64,000 nucleotides of DNA, from positions 8,356,358 through 8,420,357 of the forward strand of contig NC_052102.1 of the NCBI RefSeq assembly GCF_012273895.1. Reading direction: 5' to 3'. The notes under the pieces are model-generated. The model was not told the DNA's origin, made no database searches, and saw only the letters and a list, made by a program, of their open reading frames with translations. Below, piece by piece: positions 1-11,300 of the stretch (position 1 is its first letter; the number at the start of each line of letters is the position of its first letter). Position numbers and translations under genes: made by a program. This stretch comes from Zerene cesonia. Lineage: Eukaryota; Arthropoda; Insecta; Lepidoptera; Pieridae.

Positions 1-179
1 TTGATTAAATAAAATAAATATATTTACTTTTTTTTCATATAAATTATGATTTCCTTATTGAAATAGAGTCATAAATGCGTTTAGAGGTGTCCTTGAAAGT
101 ATTAATATAAGTTGTTAGTTTATAAATAGATGAACCCAAACAAATCGTCACTGCGACAACCGCCCTTGAACTGAGGGCC

Positions 180-490
180 TTAGACTGAGGCTAACTGAGA
201 CGAGGTCCGGAGGCTCTTGCGGAGGCTGAGCGGGCGGGGGGCGGGGCTCGCCCGGCCAATCAGCGCCCCTTCACATTTTTCAGCCCCCGCCCGCATCGCC
301 GGACGCTGCCCAAAAACAAAAGCATCAAAGTCGGCGAAACCTATCTCTTTCTTTGTGAGGCCCGCAAACGGGCTTCGATGAGAGGATAGATACAGTGTGT
401 CGCGCGGGCGCGAATCGATAAGCTCACTCCACCCCCCGCGCGGCCCACCCCGCGCGCCTCGCCGGCCCCTCGGCCCGCCGGCCATTTGCA
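180..490. promoter_or_regulatory. GC-rich island, candidate promoter
   Basis: About 300 bp of roughly 65-70% GC with many CpGs inside DNA that is otherwise strongly AT-rich. It holds a CCAAT box (GGCCAATCAGCG near 255), several CCCGCC/GGGCGG boxes and an AATCGATAA near 412 that matches 7 of 8 bases of the insect DRE. This composition fits a promoter or first non-coding exon, either of the gene starting at 4357 or of a gene to the left. A 103-codon frame on the minus strand looks like a by-product of GC content. Which gene it serves cannot be told from the window. Confidence 0.4.
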
Positions 491-2009
491 CGGATGTTTA
501 CTATTATTATTTTATTGAACGGACTAAGTGGCGAAATAAGAATTCGCGTATCGGAACACCGAGATGAGCAATTACCAAATTTCCGATCTTTGACTCGCAC
601 GAAACATTTGCATAATGACGCTCGGAGATGCTCTGCTTTGTGATTACATTTTACATGCAGAATTTTATCTCGTAAATGTATCCAGGAATTCGTATTAAAA
701 CAATTTATTATTAACTATTGAATATATTTTACTTTGAATTCATATTTATAAAAGATTACTTACATTCTCATTTTATATGAAACTCCAGTTTTCAGAATAA
801 ACGTTAGACGCACACTCGTACCTTTATTTATAGATATGAAGATCCCTCACATCCATTATAAACCAAAGTTTAAACAAATGAATAAAAGAGGACTATTATA
901 ACTAAAACTGGTCTTAAAGTTTTGCAATTCTAGCCTATTTTTTGAAACCAAAATTTATCTGTAATCTGCTTACCTAGGCAACTTTTATATCTGAATTTAG
1001 TAGTAGTTATTAGAATACACTCATCTGTCTTCCTATATTCTAAGTATATATGCTTAGTAGGTTTTTATAAAGAGCTGACCTAAGAGTACCTAAATAATTG
1101 AAAATTAGCATTTATTTCATTTAGATACACATAAATATCAGTAATTTTAGTGAAAGTATATACTCTTATGAATGTTACACATATAAGGTTTAGATTCTGC
1201 TATAAATTTTTGACATTATAGAATGTTAGGACTATAATTGCTACGATCACAATTAATACCTAGGTATTTATTACTTAGATGCCTCACTGGCTTAATGTAA
1301 ACACATAAATGTACTTAGACCTATATATAAGAAAAAGCATTATAGTTAGCATTATAGTTAGTGATAAAATATAGTGGATACTTGCGTTTAAACTATTTAT
1401 TCATTGTTTATATAATTAAACAATAATTATATTAAGACTCTAGGGATAGAAAATATGTCATAATTTCAAGCACAAATTAAATTTAATTGTTTTGATATGA
1501 AATTATGAATTTGATTGGGTTATTGAAATATACATGTTAAATTTCCACACTTACCTGCAACAACATAATGAAATGAATTCCATAACAAATAGCAGTTACA
1601 ATATTTTCGTAAATAAACAGGTTTTTTTAATATACGCCTTATATTTTATTGTTTCGATTTGAAAGATTACCTACGTTAATTTCAAACGTTGTATTAAAAA
1701 CTTATTCAAAATAATAGATTATATTATCTAAATTTAAGATGACAAATTTTATAATTATTTTATTAACGGCGTTCCTTATTTATTTCGTTATTCTTTAAGT
1801 TATCAACGTGTATTTGTTGATGATTGAATCAAAGTATATTTATACACAGACAGTTCAACAGAACTCATGTTGGTATATATAAATAAAAAATTCGTAGAGC
1901 CTCTTGATTTGACCGAAAAATGTGTCTTAATATCTAATTGTAAATTTTGTAAACGCACAAAGTTGTGGCTGTAAAATCTAAACTTGATAAATCAATATCT
2001 ATTATACAT
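491..2009. other. AT-rich non-coding stretch
   Basis: No reading frame, RNA gene or recognisable repeat was seen. The sequence is AT-rich with short A/T runs. It could be intronic if the island at 180-490 is the first exon of the gene at 4357. Confidence 0.5.
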
Positions 2010-2170
2010 TCTTAATCCCTTCCCAATTTAGAGTCGGTAATCCATTTGTAGAGGCGTAAGGTCTGTAATCGACTTTACGCTTCTACAAATGTTCATGGGC
2101 GGTGGTAGCGCTTACCATCAGGCGTCCCACCAGCTCCATTGTCGACCGTGACATAAACAAAAAAAAAACG
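2010..2170 (+). repeat. Interspersed repeat fragment with hairpin and A-tail
   Basis: Matches the element at 39591-39930 (opposite orientation) through CTTCCCAATT, CATTTGTAGAGGCG, the GGGCGGTGGTAGCGCTTACC block and CACCAGCTCCATTG, and ends in an A-run at 2159. Positions 2043-2063 and 2071-2091 form an inverted repeat (19 of 21 pairs, 7-nt loop). It is a non-LTR-type repeat tail widespread in Lepidoptera. The family was not named. Confidence 0.7.
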
Positions 2171-2304
2171 TAGGAATCATGAATATTCTTCCTGTGAAAT
2201 TAAATTGAAATAATATATTAGTTACCTTCTTAATTTTTAATTTATACAAAAAAATATTTCCAAAAAATTACAGCCTTTTCAAATTTCTAAGGACTGGAAA
2301 AAAA

Positions 2305-2320
2305 CTCTCTCTCTCTCTCT
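2305..2320. repeat. (CT)n microsatellite
   Basis: Eight CT units in a row, flanked by A-rich DNA. Confidence 0.9.
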
Positions 2321-2940
2321 TTAAGTGTTAAAGGTTTGTCCCTTAGTCGCGCTTTTAATTAACTTATCAATAAATATAAACAAATTATGTATAAATATAT
2401 ATACGTGAATAATATTTAGGTAACTGAAACGAATTTAGTCTACGTACCTAGGAACTTACTCTCTAGGTATTCTGTGTAAAATTAAGGTACTTAGGAACCT
2501 TCATATATTTAGATTTATTTATAACAACAGTTGTATTTAAAACCCCAACCCCAACCTTTAGCGATTTAAATAAGTGAAGATAACATTATTACTAGTATAA
2601 TATTATATTTTGTGTGTCATTACGTACCTAAATTGCATTGTTTGAAACTACGTTAGTTCGACATGACCTAACACTCTCTTCCTATCTATTAATTTAATTC
2701 CAAAAATTCTAAGAAAAGGTAGTACCCATATATTACAATATAAGTTATGACCTTGTAAAATGAAGCATTGAAATCAAGTCATCTTATAATAGATATTGAT
2801 ATGTTTGTTGGTATCCCTACTTATTTATTTATTTATTTTACTCTTTATTGTACATGACAAACGAAAGCACAAATGGAAATAATTGCACGATAAAATATAG
2901 TACAATCTGCAGCCTTATCACTGTGCAATGTTTACTCCTT

Positions 2941-3145
2941 AATATAATAAACGCGAAAGTAAGTCTATTTGTCTGTCTGTCTTCACGCCAATACCACTGA
3001 ACCGAATTTGATGAAATACGGTACGGGTGTAGTATAACATCTGAGAATGATATTGAAATTTATCCTGGAATACCAAAAATGGGACTATTTACTATTTTTT
3101 CCTTTCAAAAGGCGGGTGAATCCGCGTGCGGAAAGCTAAAATTAA
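2941..3145 (-). repeat. Degenerate SINE-like repeat
   Basis: Reads AATATAATAAACGCGAAAGT, then CACTGAACCGAATTTGATGAAAT, and ends in a CGGGTGAATCCGCG block. The order matches, reversed, the SINE-like copies at 10854, 24107, 29701 and 39283 (CGCGG...CAATCGGTTCAGTAG...GCGAAAG). It is much more diverged than those copies and so older. Confidence 0.6.
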
Positions 3146-3596
3146 ATATACTTATTACCATACTCTACCACAAGTAATATAATACTTTGAATAGTATAAA
3201 TAACAAAACTTTATTATGTTAACAGATAAATGTACAATCCTCAAGAGAAGTTGTCGATTGTTGTCCTAATTAGCACATAATGATAATTTTTGTAGTTGTA
3301 AAAGTATTGCAGGTCTATAATTTATTGCCTGAATTTTTCGTTTCTTCATTTGTGCAATTTACCAATTGACACTATATCAATTTTCAGTAATACATAAAAA
3401 TTAACATATCTGGTTTGTATATTATCTATATTGTAGGTACCCTTATATATAATTAATACGGCAAATACTATATGAACTGCTATATGAATAATATTTCAAT
3501 TTTTCAGTGAACCAAATTTTTTTTACGTAATTTTATATCCTACTATAACCAAACACACGCATGCACACCATATGCTGTTTGATCCAGCTTAAAAGA

Positions 3597-3674
3597 TAGG
3601 ATAGTTTATATTATTTCAATTACGATAAATACTACTACCCGACTACCCACACGGAGCCGGAGCGTGCAGCTAGT
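3597..3674 (-). repeat. SINE-like repeat fragment
   Basis: Short remnant ending CACGGAGCCGGAGCGTGCAG-CTAGTAAT, the typical end of the minus-orientation SINE-like family seen at 11301-11500 and 16543-16730. Confidence 0.4.
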
Positions 3675-3723
3675 AATATATAAAAATAAATTATTTTGAG
3701 ATATTTACGTTACTTCCGTACAA

Positions 3724-3829
3724 CGCCATCTATCGTGTTTGCGTGGAACATTGATGCCACTTTGTGATTTGGAGCTGTGAACAGAAGAGAGTTGCAGCTA
3801 GTTTATTTTACTTTCAATAGATGGCGCTA
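3724..3829. promoter_or_regulatory. Inverted pair of AGATGGCG (CTCF-like) motifs
   Basis: CGCCATCTATCG at 3724-3735 and TAGATGGCGCTA at 3818-3829 face opposite ways about 80 bp apart. AGRTGGCGC is the core of the known Drosophila CTCF motif. Each arm also has ATTTACG on its outer side (near 3705 and 3835), so the pair may instead be the terminal inverted repeats of a small MITE. It lies about 200-300 bp upstream of the presumed first exon of the 165-aa gene. Confidence 0.35.
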
Positions 3830-3959
3830 GCGTAAATACCAACATTACATAATTTTTCTCTGTAACATAATAAGAAATCATTATGATACTAGTGTGAAAT
3901 TAAATTGGTTATTTCAAATAGCAAATAAATTTGCATTACAAATGCTTTTAATTATTTAC

Positions 3960-4354
3960 TTAAAATTTTCTTCGTTTGCTGCGTAATAAACTGTTTTACC
4001 GACGATCGTAACTTCCGTTTGCCGCCCGCTAAACTACATCACGCACACGCAAACGCGAGATAATATTGTAATGTAACCAACTTCACTTCGTAAATGTTCG
4101 ATCTCTTTTCGCTACGTCGAGGCTTGTACGTTTTGGGAATTGCGCTTTTCGGTAATTATTGTATTTGTTATATCGTAGTGTTTATTGTTATTATTTTTAG
4201 TCTCATGACGATTGGAGTTAAATGTTATGATAAAAAGGCTGTATTGTGAGCGGAAAAATTTGGCGCGGTGGATTCTGTCAACATAGCTGTAGTAGCACGC
4301 AGTGGCGTTTAATGCACGTGTAAACGAAATTCAACTGATATTTTTGTCTTTCAG
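3960..4354 (+). promoter_or_regulatory. Presumed promoter, 5' UTR exon and first intron of the 165-aa gene
   Basis: The coding exon opens two bases before its ATG, directly after a good acceptor (TTTTTGTCTTTCAG, ending 4354), so a non-coding exon must lie upstream. A likely donor is TTCG-GTAATT at 4152. The less AT-rich stretch 4005-4150 could be that exon. An E2F-type TTTGGCGC lies at 4259-4266. The true start site cannot be fixed; the GC island at 180-490 is an alternative first exon. Confidence 0.4.
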
Positions 4355-4356
4355 AC

Positions 4357-5205
4357 ATGGCTTTAACAGTTGCACTACCTCTAGCGGGATTGGAGACAGA
4401 GAATTTCAATTCTTTCAGCCATATCATAGACATAGCGGGCCTATCAAAGTCTCAAACGAGCCCTAGCCCGTCTCTATCCAGTGAATCTAGCGGTATCGGC
4501 TCATTGGTTTCTCTTAAATCAGAGTCTGTAAATAACGACTCTTTGCCATCTAGTCCTCAAACTACAGAGAAGGTGAGTTAATTTTATTATTATGCTTTTT
4601 TGTTTGCGTTCGTCCTGGCCTTGACCTCTCTATTTTCATAATATTCCGTAATGGCGAACGTCTTATGCTATCAATGTTGTGTACAATTGACGTATGATAA
4701 TGGAAAGATTTCGGTAGACCTTATGTGATGTTTGACACGATAATAACTTTGTCAACTATAGAAATTTTGATGTATTCATATGTTCGAATATATAATTAAT
4801 CCATATGCGTAAACAATTGCTACTGCCAATTTCGTCAATCAACAAATGAAATTAAATGTTTTAATGTGATTTATGGTTACTATAAACGACGTCTTTATAT
4901 GACACTAAATTATACCATTTCAGAAATTATTTGATGCGGTGGTGCAACCACAGCCACGTCCAAAAGAAAGAAAACAGGATGTCAAAGTAGTATGTGGGGG
5001 CCGTGACATTCTAAATTTAATGGCCAATCTCACTGACCCTCGATGGAACTACCGTGCGACAGTGCTGCCTCCCAACAACCCTGCACTGTTTTTCGCTAAT
5101 CGCTCTCAATATCACCGCCTGGGGCCATATGGGACACGCACACAGTATGTAAAAGACTCCTGTCGCGACTGCGGCTTCTCATGGGTCGTAGCTGCCACTG
5201 ATTAA
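4357..5205 (+). CDS. Conserved-looking 165-aa protein, two coding exons, function unknown
   Basis: Coding exons are 4357-4572 and 4924-5205. The donor is GAGAAG-GTGAGT, the acceptor is ACCATTTCAG, and the phase is 0, so the join is well supported. The protein has 165 aa. Residues 1-72 are Ser-rich and low in complexity, with an ESSGIGS element near residue 44. Residues 73-165 look folded: a basic PRPKERK stretch, an aromatic core (DPRWNYRATVLPPNN) and a C-terminal CRDCGFSW motif near residue 153 that could bind metal with a partner elsewhere. There is no signal peptide or membrane segment. I do not recognise the family. It is not Nanos, because the two CCHC fingers are absent. ESSGIGS resembles a phosphodegron without the leading Asp, which is inference only. 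The short CDS with an apparently 4-kb 3' UTR suggests tight post-transcriptional control. Confidence 0.8.
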
Positions 5206-8200
5206 CAAAACCATGAGTCAACATAAATTCCGAACAAAATGCAACTAGAACACATCAAGATACTATTTGGTGCAGTCACAAAATGGTGCTCCTACCACCT
5301 TTTGACAATAAACCAGCAATTTTAGTTGAAAATATTAATATTTTTTGTGACGACCTGTCTTTAGCTATTTGCCAGGGAATGCCTCTAAACTATAATAATT
5401 ATAATTTTAAGTGAATGTTTGTAATTAGTATTCCTTCCTTTAAACTAAACTTGCTGGTTTTGACATTCCTAATATATATATACCATTATGTTGTCTTGAT
5501 GAGTCTATGCTGCAATGGATGACTGTGGAATATGTATATGCTAATCGTCCGTGAAACTAGAATTACATTTTAAATGTGACTTAAAACTGTGATCTTAATT
5601 TAAACAAAGCAATTTTTGACAAATTCTATAAGCGCGTGACGATGCATATATGTTTTCATCATTTTTTTGTTTTAACTTATTTGATTGTGTGATAATGTTA
5701 AGGTTATTTTATATATTTATTATGTTAATGATATGACCTACAAATATGAAATCGGCATTTTAGATCCACAGGGATCATTACTCAAACCTCAAATTCCATA
5801 TCATAAGTTATTTTAAAGACAGAAAATTATTAATTTTATTATACTATTAGTAAACTACATTAGTTCCTCTTAGAAATTTTAATAATTTATTGTCCAAAGA
5901 ATTTAATTATTTAATATTTCAAATTATATTTTCTATAAATTGTTGGAATATACAATTTGTATGAATTGGTGACTTCAATCTAATTGTTGAAGATGGTGAA
6001 ATATTGGATTTATGGAAGCAATATTTAAATTCTAGACTTTATATGAGCTATTCCCACCATTAAATCATAATAGTTTTTATTTAAATATTGTTTTGTAAAT
6101 ACTACTGTAGAGTCTCCTAGAGCTAATTTATGGATTTGATATATTCCACAGTCATTTTCGATATTATCGACATTGTTTAAACCAAAAGTCTGCTTCTCGT
6201 TAACCCGAACGATAGAGCGAGAAGGCACGAATTTAAGCCAAGCTGTAGGTTAATTATAAGGTCTAATTATTGGTGTTTGTTTGTTGTACCGTCCGTGCAT
6301 TACATTATAATAGTAATGGCATAATCTAGTGGATACAATCTTGATGTCTCCCTATCTTCTTCCTATTTACTCAGTGTGAAAGCTTCAACTCATTTAAAAT
6401 ATGACGAGCCCATGTAAATCAAAGTCAAATGGGTTATCAGTGCATATCATCACAAATTTTAACAGTGATTAGATGTCCTAAGGTATTAGTAGTTGTTACA
6501 GACCGTTTTAAAATGTTTTAAGTCATTGATGTGCCCAGATGCTGGGTTCTAGTGAAATTATAGTAAGTGTCGTTAACAGACTGGTAAATATCTCTATGTA
6601 AAAGCATATATAATTTGTAATATCCATGGTCTCTTTATCTTAGTCAAGATATTTAATAGTGTGAGTCTCGTAAACTATGTGTAAGTAAATTGTAACATGT
6701 TTATACTAACTATAACTATTAACAATTGATACTGTCCTTCTGTGCAACTTTGGTTCTGCTATGTTGTGAACAGCTTTAAATTGGAACTGGAGTGTTTGTA
6801 CATGATAATGTTGACATATTTCACACAAAGTTATTTTTATAAAAAATGTTGATATGTGACAATACAGATGTAGTTTTCAAAAAATTTTCTTTATAGCATT
6901 GTTAATTCGCTGTGAGGTTTGGCAATTGTCTGGAAGGGACCAACATCCACAAAAATTTACAATTATTTCATAACATGATTGTTTCCAGTAGTTAAATCAT
7001 TTTAAAGTCAGCGTTTTATCAGTCCAAGTATACATTGCATTTTATCAATTGCTTTATCTTTTTATTATCGTTTATTATTGTTTTGAGTCATCAATATTAT
7101 ATTATACTTTCTTCCTCTTCTATTGCTGGGCTATGAACTAAATAAGTTGTAATCAAATAAGTGAATAATTTACAAAATTTTAATTTAATATAATTATGAT
7201 TCAGTGCATCTCGACTGAACATAATAGCATGGATCTCAGAATGCAGCTAATGAATATAATTTGCCTAACAAATGATATGTTTCCTCAATCAAAATACACT
7301 CAAAGCTTGTGTATATGTATTAGTCAATCTAGTGTGCTAACTGCTCAGTCACACACACATACAAATTGAACGTTACGGTTATTGTAAATCAGATGTTGCA
7401 TTCAGAATATTTTAAGTTAATACAATAATGTTATGTGACAAAACTTAAATCGAATGTAGTGCAAAGTAATGTATTGGGAGCGATACGCACATTTTATACA
7501 GTAGCTCTTGTAATGGACGTTAAGTTAGTTGTATGATTGGCCCAGCGAGCGGCCACTTGCCAGCCCGAGCCCTACATCGAGCAAGGCCAAGGTGCGATGC
7601 AATATTTGCATTCCAATTTTGTGTTAAGTTAGCAGCCGAGGGTATAGTTGTTAATGTTTATTTAATCCGCATTGCCAAATATTTTGGTTGTTGTGCTATT
7701 TATTTATTTGAATGAGTTATTTTTTTTTTTTTTCATGTAATATCAAATTTAGTACCTTCCATTGCTAAGTGTCAAATATTTTTACAATGTTTTAATCATT
7801 TCAATTTTATGCATTTTATTTTGTTTAGTCAAATCATATACATGATATTATTATATAGTGTGATGTAGTTTATCTATTGTTCATTTGTATTTATGATAAA
7901 TATTTTTTCTCATCGAACTGTAGTCAAATGACAGTATTTTTATAATGAAAATTGTATGGGGATTGAAGGGTTAAGGCGAAGCGGGTCGGAAGCCTGCATG
8001 CGGCCTTGGGTCGCCGTGGAGGCAGAAGCGCGCTTCGCCGGTATTACATATATCTGATAAGCATTATGTAGGTTTAGCGAAATAGAATTATCGAGGAGAC
8101 AAACTCCAAGTACCAAATCTTTTATTGGTTTAATGTTGTTCTCGTATTGTGGTGATATAGTGCGTCGCGAGCGACGCAGAGCTCAATATTTTAGTACCCA

Positions 8201-8864
8201 TTAAGAAAATTAATACCTCTTTTAAAAAGAATATAATATATATTATAATATATCCAAACTATTAGCACATATGTATTTTCCCTGTTTATTTTGATGTGAT
8301 ATCATAAATGACTGATCTGAATTTAGTTTTTAAGTTGGTTAATATGCAGTGCTATTTCGAGAGTGTAATTAAGATTTAATATTGAAAGTGCCAATGCTCG
8401 TAATTTAATCTTTATGGACTGTTCCTTTAATGTAGCTTTTTGTAAGGCCTCGGCCGAGGTCCTTCCATCCCCGATAACTTCAGTATAAGCAATTTTCCAT
8501 CCTTAACACTAAGTTTCAAAATACATGTAAATTGTCACGTAACTTGCACAATCTCAGTAATGCTTGCAATATTATGTGTAACATGTTAATTCCTCACTTA
8601 TTTTTTAATCAAGCGTAATGTTAAGAGTACAATATGAGAGGATGTTATATCATTCTAGTATCAAATTAGCCGAAGATGTTAATATTATTAGTTAGGTAAA
8701 ATTTTAACATAGCTTCGTATAATTGGGATGTTTTTAGTATTTAGTAGTTGTATAATTACGGCGTAGTGGCAAGCGAAATGTCTCGCGAGTGAAATAATGT
8801 TAGTGGCAATAATACTCTGATAAGTTCCCTGCCAAGAGACTGTACAGAGTCGCGCGGCCGCGAT

Positions 8865-8886
8865 GTCCGCACGGCGCCGCGCGGAC
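8865..8886. repeat. GC-rich near-palindrome
   Basis: A 22-nt stretch from GTCCGC to GCGGAC equals its reverse complement except for one mismatched symmetric pair. It sits in a CpG-rich patch within AT-rich DNA and would form a stable hairpin if transcribed. Confidence 0.6.
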
Positions 8887-9441
8887 TTACTGAACGAATA
8901 GACGTTAGGCGTTTTATTTGTTGTAATTATAATAATAGCCGTAGGTATTTTATCGTACTTAAATAATTATTCTTGCGATGCCTTAATTCTGGTTGTCAAT
9001 TAGACTTCTGCCTAGAGTGTTATCATTGTTTTATTTATTTTAGTTTTTTGCTGTTCCGGCTTCCTCCGTGAACTTCCAGTCCAGGCTGTTCTTTTGAAAT
9101 GATTTTGAGGTCGATTTATTTTTACCTAAGTGTTCTTATTAAATGTTACCAAAATGTTTTTAATAAATATTTTTATATGTAAATTGTTGTTTTATTATGC
9201 AGTCGCCCTCAGTGTACCCAGCCTATCTTTATGTAACGTACAAGGTAAATCAAAGCTTACGATTATGCAATCCACTTCGCATAATTATGATTCACGTAGG
9301 TCTATAGCAACGGAATGTAAACAAACAATGTTCGTTAAATACATACAGAAATAAACTCGTACTTTTTAGCCAAGCATGTGATTATCGTCACGTTTTCCAA
9401 ATGTAAGACAGGCACTCTGCCAAAATTGAACGTTCTGGGTG

Positions 9442-9447
9442 AATAAA
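9442..9447 (+). terminator. Candidate distal poly(A) signal
   Basis: AATAAA followed by a TGTG/T-rich stretch (9453-9490). It is flanked by two copies of TTGAACGTTCT at 9426-9436 and 9465-9475. Another AATAAA at about 9350 is an alternative. Confidence 0.4.
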
Positions 9448-9460
9448 GAAGATTGTGCAT

Positions 9461-10550
9461 ATATTTGAACGTTCTAAATTGTTTTTATTTAATATGCATT
9501 ATGTAGTTAGTTTAAAAATACACATGCTGTCAGACAATGTGTCGCTAAGAATTTACGACACGGCCTTGTGTACATAATATGTTCAGATTAATCACTAGAA
9601 GGTCGTTGTTTTTCTTTCATATCTTGAGTGTAATAGTGTACTTATTATATACATTTTTACTGGAAAACCACGAATGAGTATTAAACTCATTTGTGATTTT
9701 CGATACATCAGCTATGCATTTCTAAAGGTATTAATTGCCTAAATCTGTATTATGTTATCTGTGGTCTAATTAAAAAAACGGTTAAAAACACGCTTAATTG
9801 ATAGAATCAACAAATATATGGTCTCGCTTTCACATACGTTAGCAAACTCGTGAAATTATTGTATTGGCAAGTTTGAACTAAATCTGTCCGTTTAAATTGG
9901 GTCATTACTCATTACATACCATTATACAGGTGATATTAATGATTATCATTGATACTGTTTTCTTAAGTAAAATAAAAATGTAAATATAAATTGTACTTTT
10001 CTAGTTTAAAATTCTAAGATATATAGGTAAATCTCTTCCTTTACTATTGGCGGGCCATGAAATGAATTTATGAATCAAACAGGAAAATAATTTTATTATA
10101 AATAATGAAATTTACTTTACATATTTGTCCGGTGTACTAATTGTTTAAAAACAGTGATAGTTCATTGGCAAAGACCGCGGACTTATAATCGATCTTAAAT
10201 AAGATAAGTAAGAGACCCTCATAGCAGTGGGAACATGTTATATACTTATTAAGTGGGTTGATTATGACTTATTGTTTATCCCAATATTTATGAATCAAAT
10301 GATCTATTTAACTTATCCAAAACATTACGGACAAATGTTTCAATTAATGCATGGGGCGTATGCAAAAAGAAACCGCCTGGGCGTATGGTAAGAAAAGAAA
10401 TAAATATAATAATGAGGGTTGCCGAAAACTTCATGTAACAACTAAGTGGAAATTGCAAGAAGTTTAATTCTCTTTCCTGAATGTCTCGGTATATAGAAAT
10501 TATGTGTCACGTTGTGTCACAAACAAGACTAATAGATTGAACTTTGTAAC
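9461..10550. other. AT-rich non-coding stretch with a repeat scrap
   Basis: No gene was seen. Positions 10211-10241 (GACCCTCATAGCAGTGGGAAC and following) look like the tail at 11527-11598 with an internal deletion of about 15 nt; this assignment is weak. Confidence 0.4.
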
Positions 10551-10726
10551 CCGCCATCTGTTCGAAGCGTCTCTAACTCTATACTACGCCGCACCATAGC
10601 GCCATCTATCAAAGTAATCTACGAAATAAAAATGTGGTACAGAGCCATCTATTGCGGGTTGTTTAAAGGTGTTTTGAAATAGAATTTAACAGAAGGTTAC
10701 TTGCATTGGATGAGTATAGATGGCGC
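10551..10726. promoter_or_regulatory. Cluster of four GCCATCT/AGATGGC motifs
   Basis: CCGCCATCTG (10551), GCGCCATCTATC (10599) and GAGCCATCTATTG (10642) are followed by TAGATGGCGC (10717) in the opposite orientation. Four copies within 176 bp are far above chance. They match the core of the Drosophila CTCF motif (AGRTGGCGC), but could also be ends of nested or decayed small transposons. Confidence 0.4.
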
Positions 10727-10853
10727 TTTTAAAAAGTTTGAGCTCGCCAACTTGCCTCAAGCGTTGGCGTCAAAGGTTGGATCTAAAGTTGGGAAAACTA
10801 ATCATGTGATTTAGCCATTGGTATTCTGTAACATTTTTTTTGTAATGAAATAC

Positions 10854-11070
10854 GAGCTGCGCCCCGCGATTTCACTCGCGTAAGTCCGTATCCCGTAGGA
10901 ATATCGGGATAAAAAGTCGTCTATATGTTATTCCAGTTGTCCAGCTATCTACGTACCAAATTTCATTGCAATCGGTTCAGTAGTTCTTGTGTGAAAGAGT
11001 AACAACTCTTTCACACAAAAACATACAACAACTTTCGCCTTTATGATATTAGTAGGAAGGATAGTAGGAT
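10854..11070 (+). repeat. SINE-like element with internal palindrome
   Basis: Starts AGCTGCGCCCCGCG and shares ATATCGGGATAAAAAGT, ATGTTATTCCAGTTGTCCAG, CAATCGGTTCAGTAGTT and ATTAGTAGGA with the copies at 24107, 29701 and 39283. Positions 10987-11000 and 11005-11018 form a perfect 14-bp inverted repeat with a 4-nt loop. The other copies lack this second arm. The family resembles abundant butterfly SINEs (Metulj-like); that name is tentative. Confidence 0.85.
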
Positions 11071-11300
11071 AAACAGTTTACTGCCTTACTTATGTGGGTA
11101 ATAGAGTAGAGTAACATATACATACATATGAGGCGGAAGCAAATATGTGTTTCTCAATCTTTATAATTTTTTCTACCAACGTGGTAGGTTTATGGCTAAC
11201 TTGGAGAGCATAAATTATTTAATCAAATTAAAAAAATAGCCTTTTACAGCCCGCAAATCGCAAGAATTCAGAAATATTAAATACCTAAATTTAGTATCAA

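Larger units (their letters stand above)
5206..9460 (+). other. Presumed long 3' UTR of the 165-aa gene
   Basis: No convincing reading frame and no recognisable transposon lie in these 4.2 kb, although repeats are frequent on both sides. That absence is the main reason to read it as transcribed UTR. An early poly(A) signal (AATAAA near 5306) could give a short form. Possible regulatory elements are a Pumilio-type TGTAAATA at 6094-6101, TGTGATA near 5686 and 8297, AGCTTTA at 6772-6778 and T-runs near 7725. Each is short enough to occur by chance. GC-rich patches stand out at 7530-7590, 7960-8045 and 8836-8890. Confidence 0.4.

Noticed and set aside
180..491. 103-codon minus-strand frame in the GC island
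   Set aside because: GC-rich DNA has few stop codons; the translation is Arg/Gly/Pro-biased and has no motif.
4924..5205. Identification of the 165-aa protein as Nanos
   Set aside because: Only one CxxC pair is present; the two CCHC fingers of Nanos are missing.
5206..9460. Bearded-family assignment from AGCTTTA and TGTGATA elements
   Set aside because: The motifs are too short for a 4-kb AT-rich stretch and the protein has no Bearded features.
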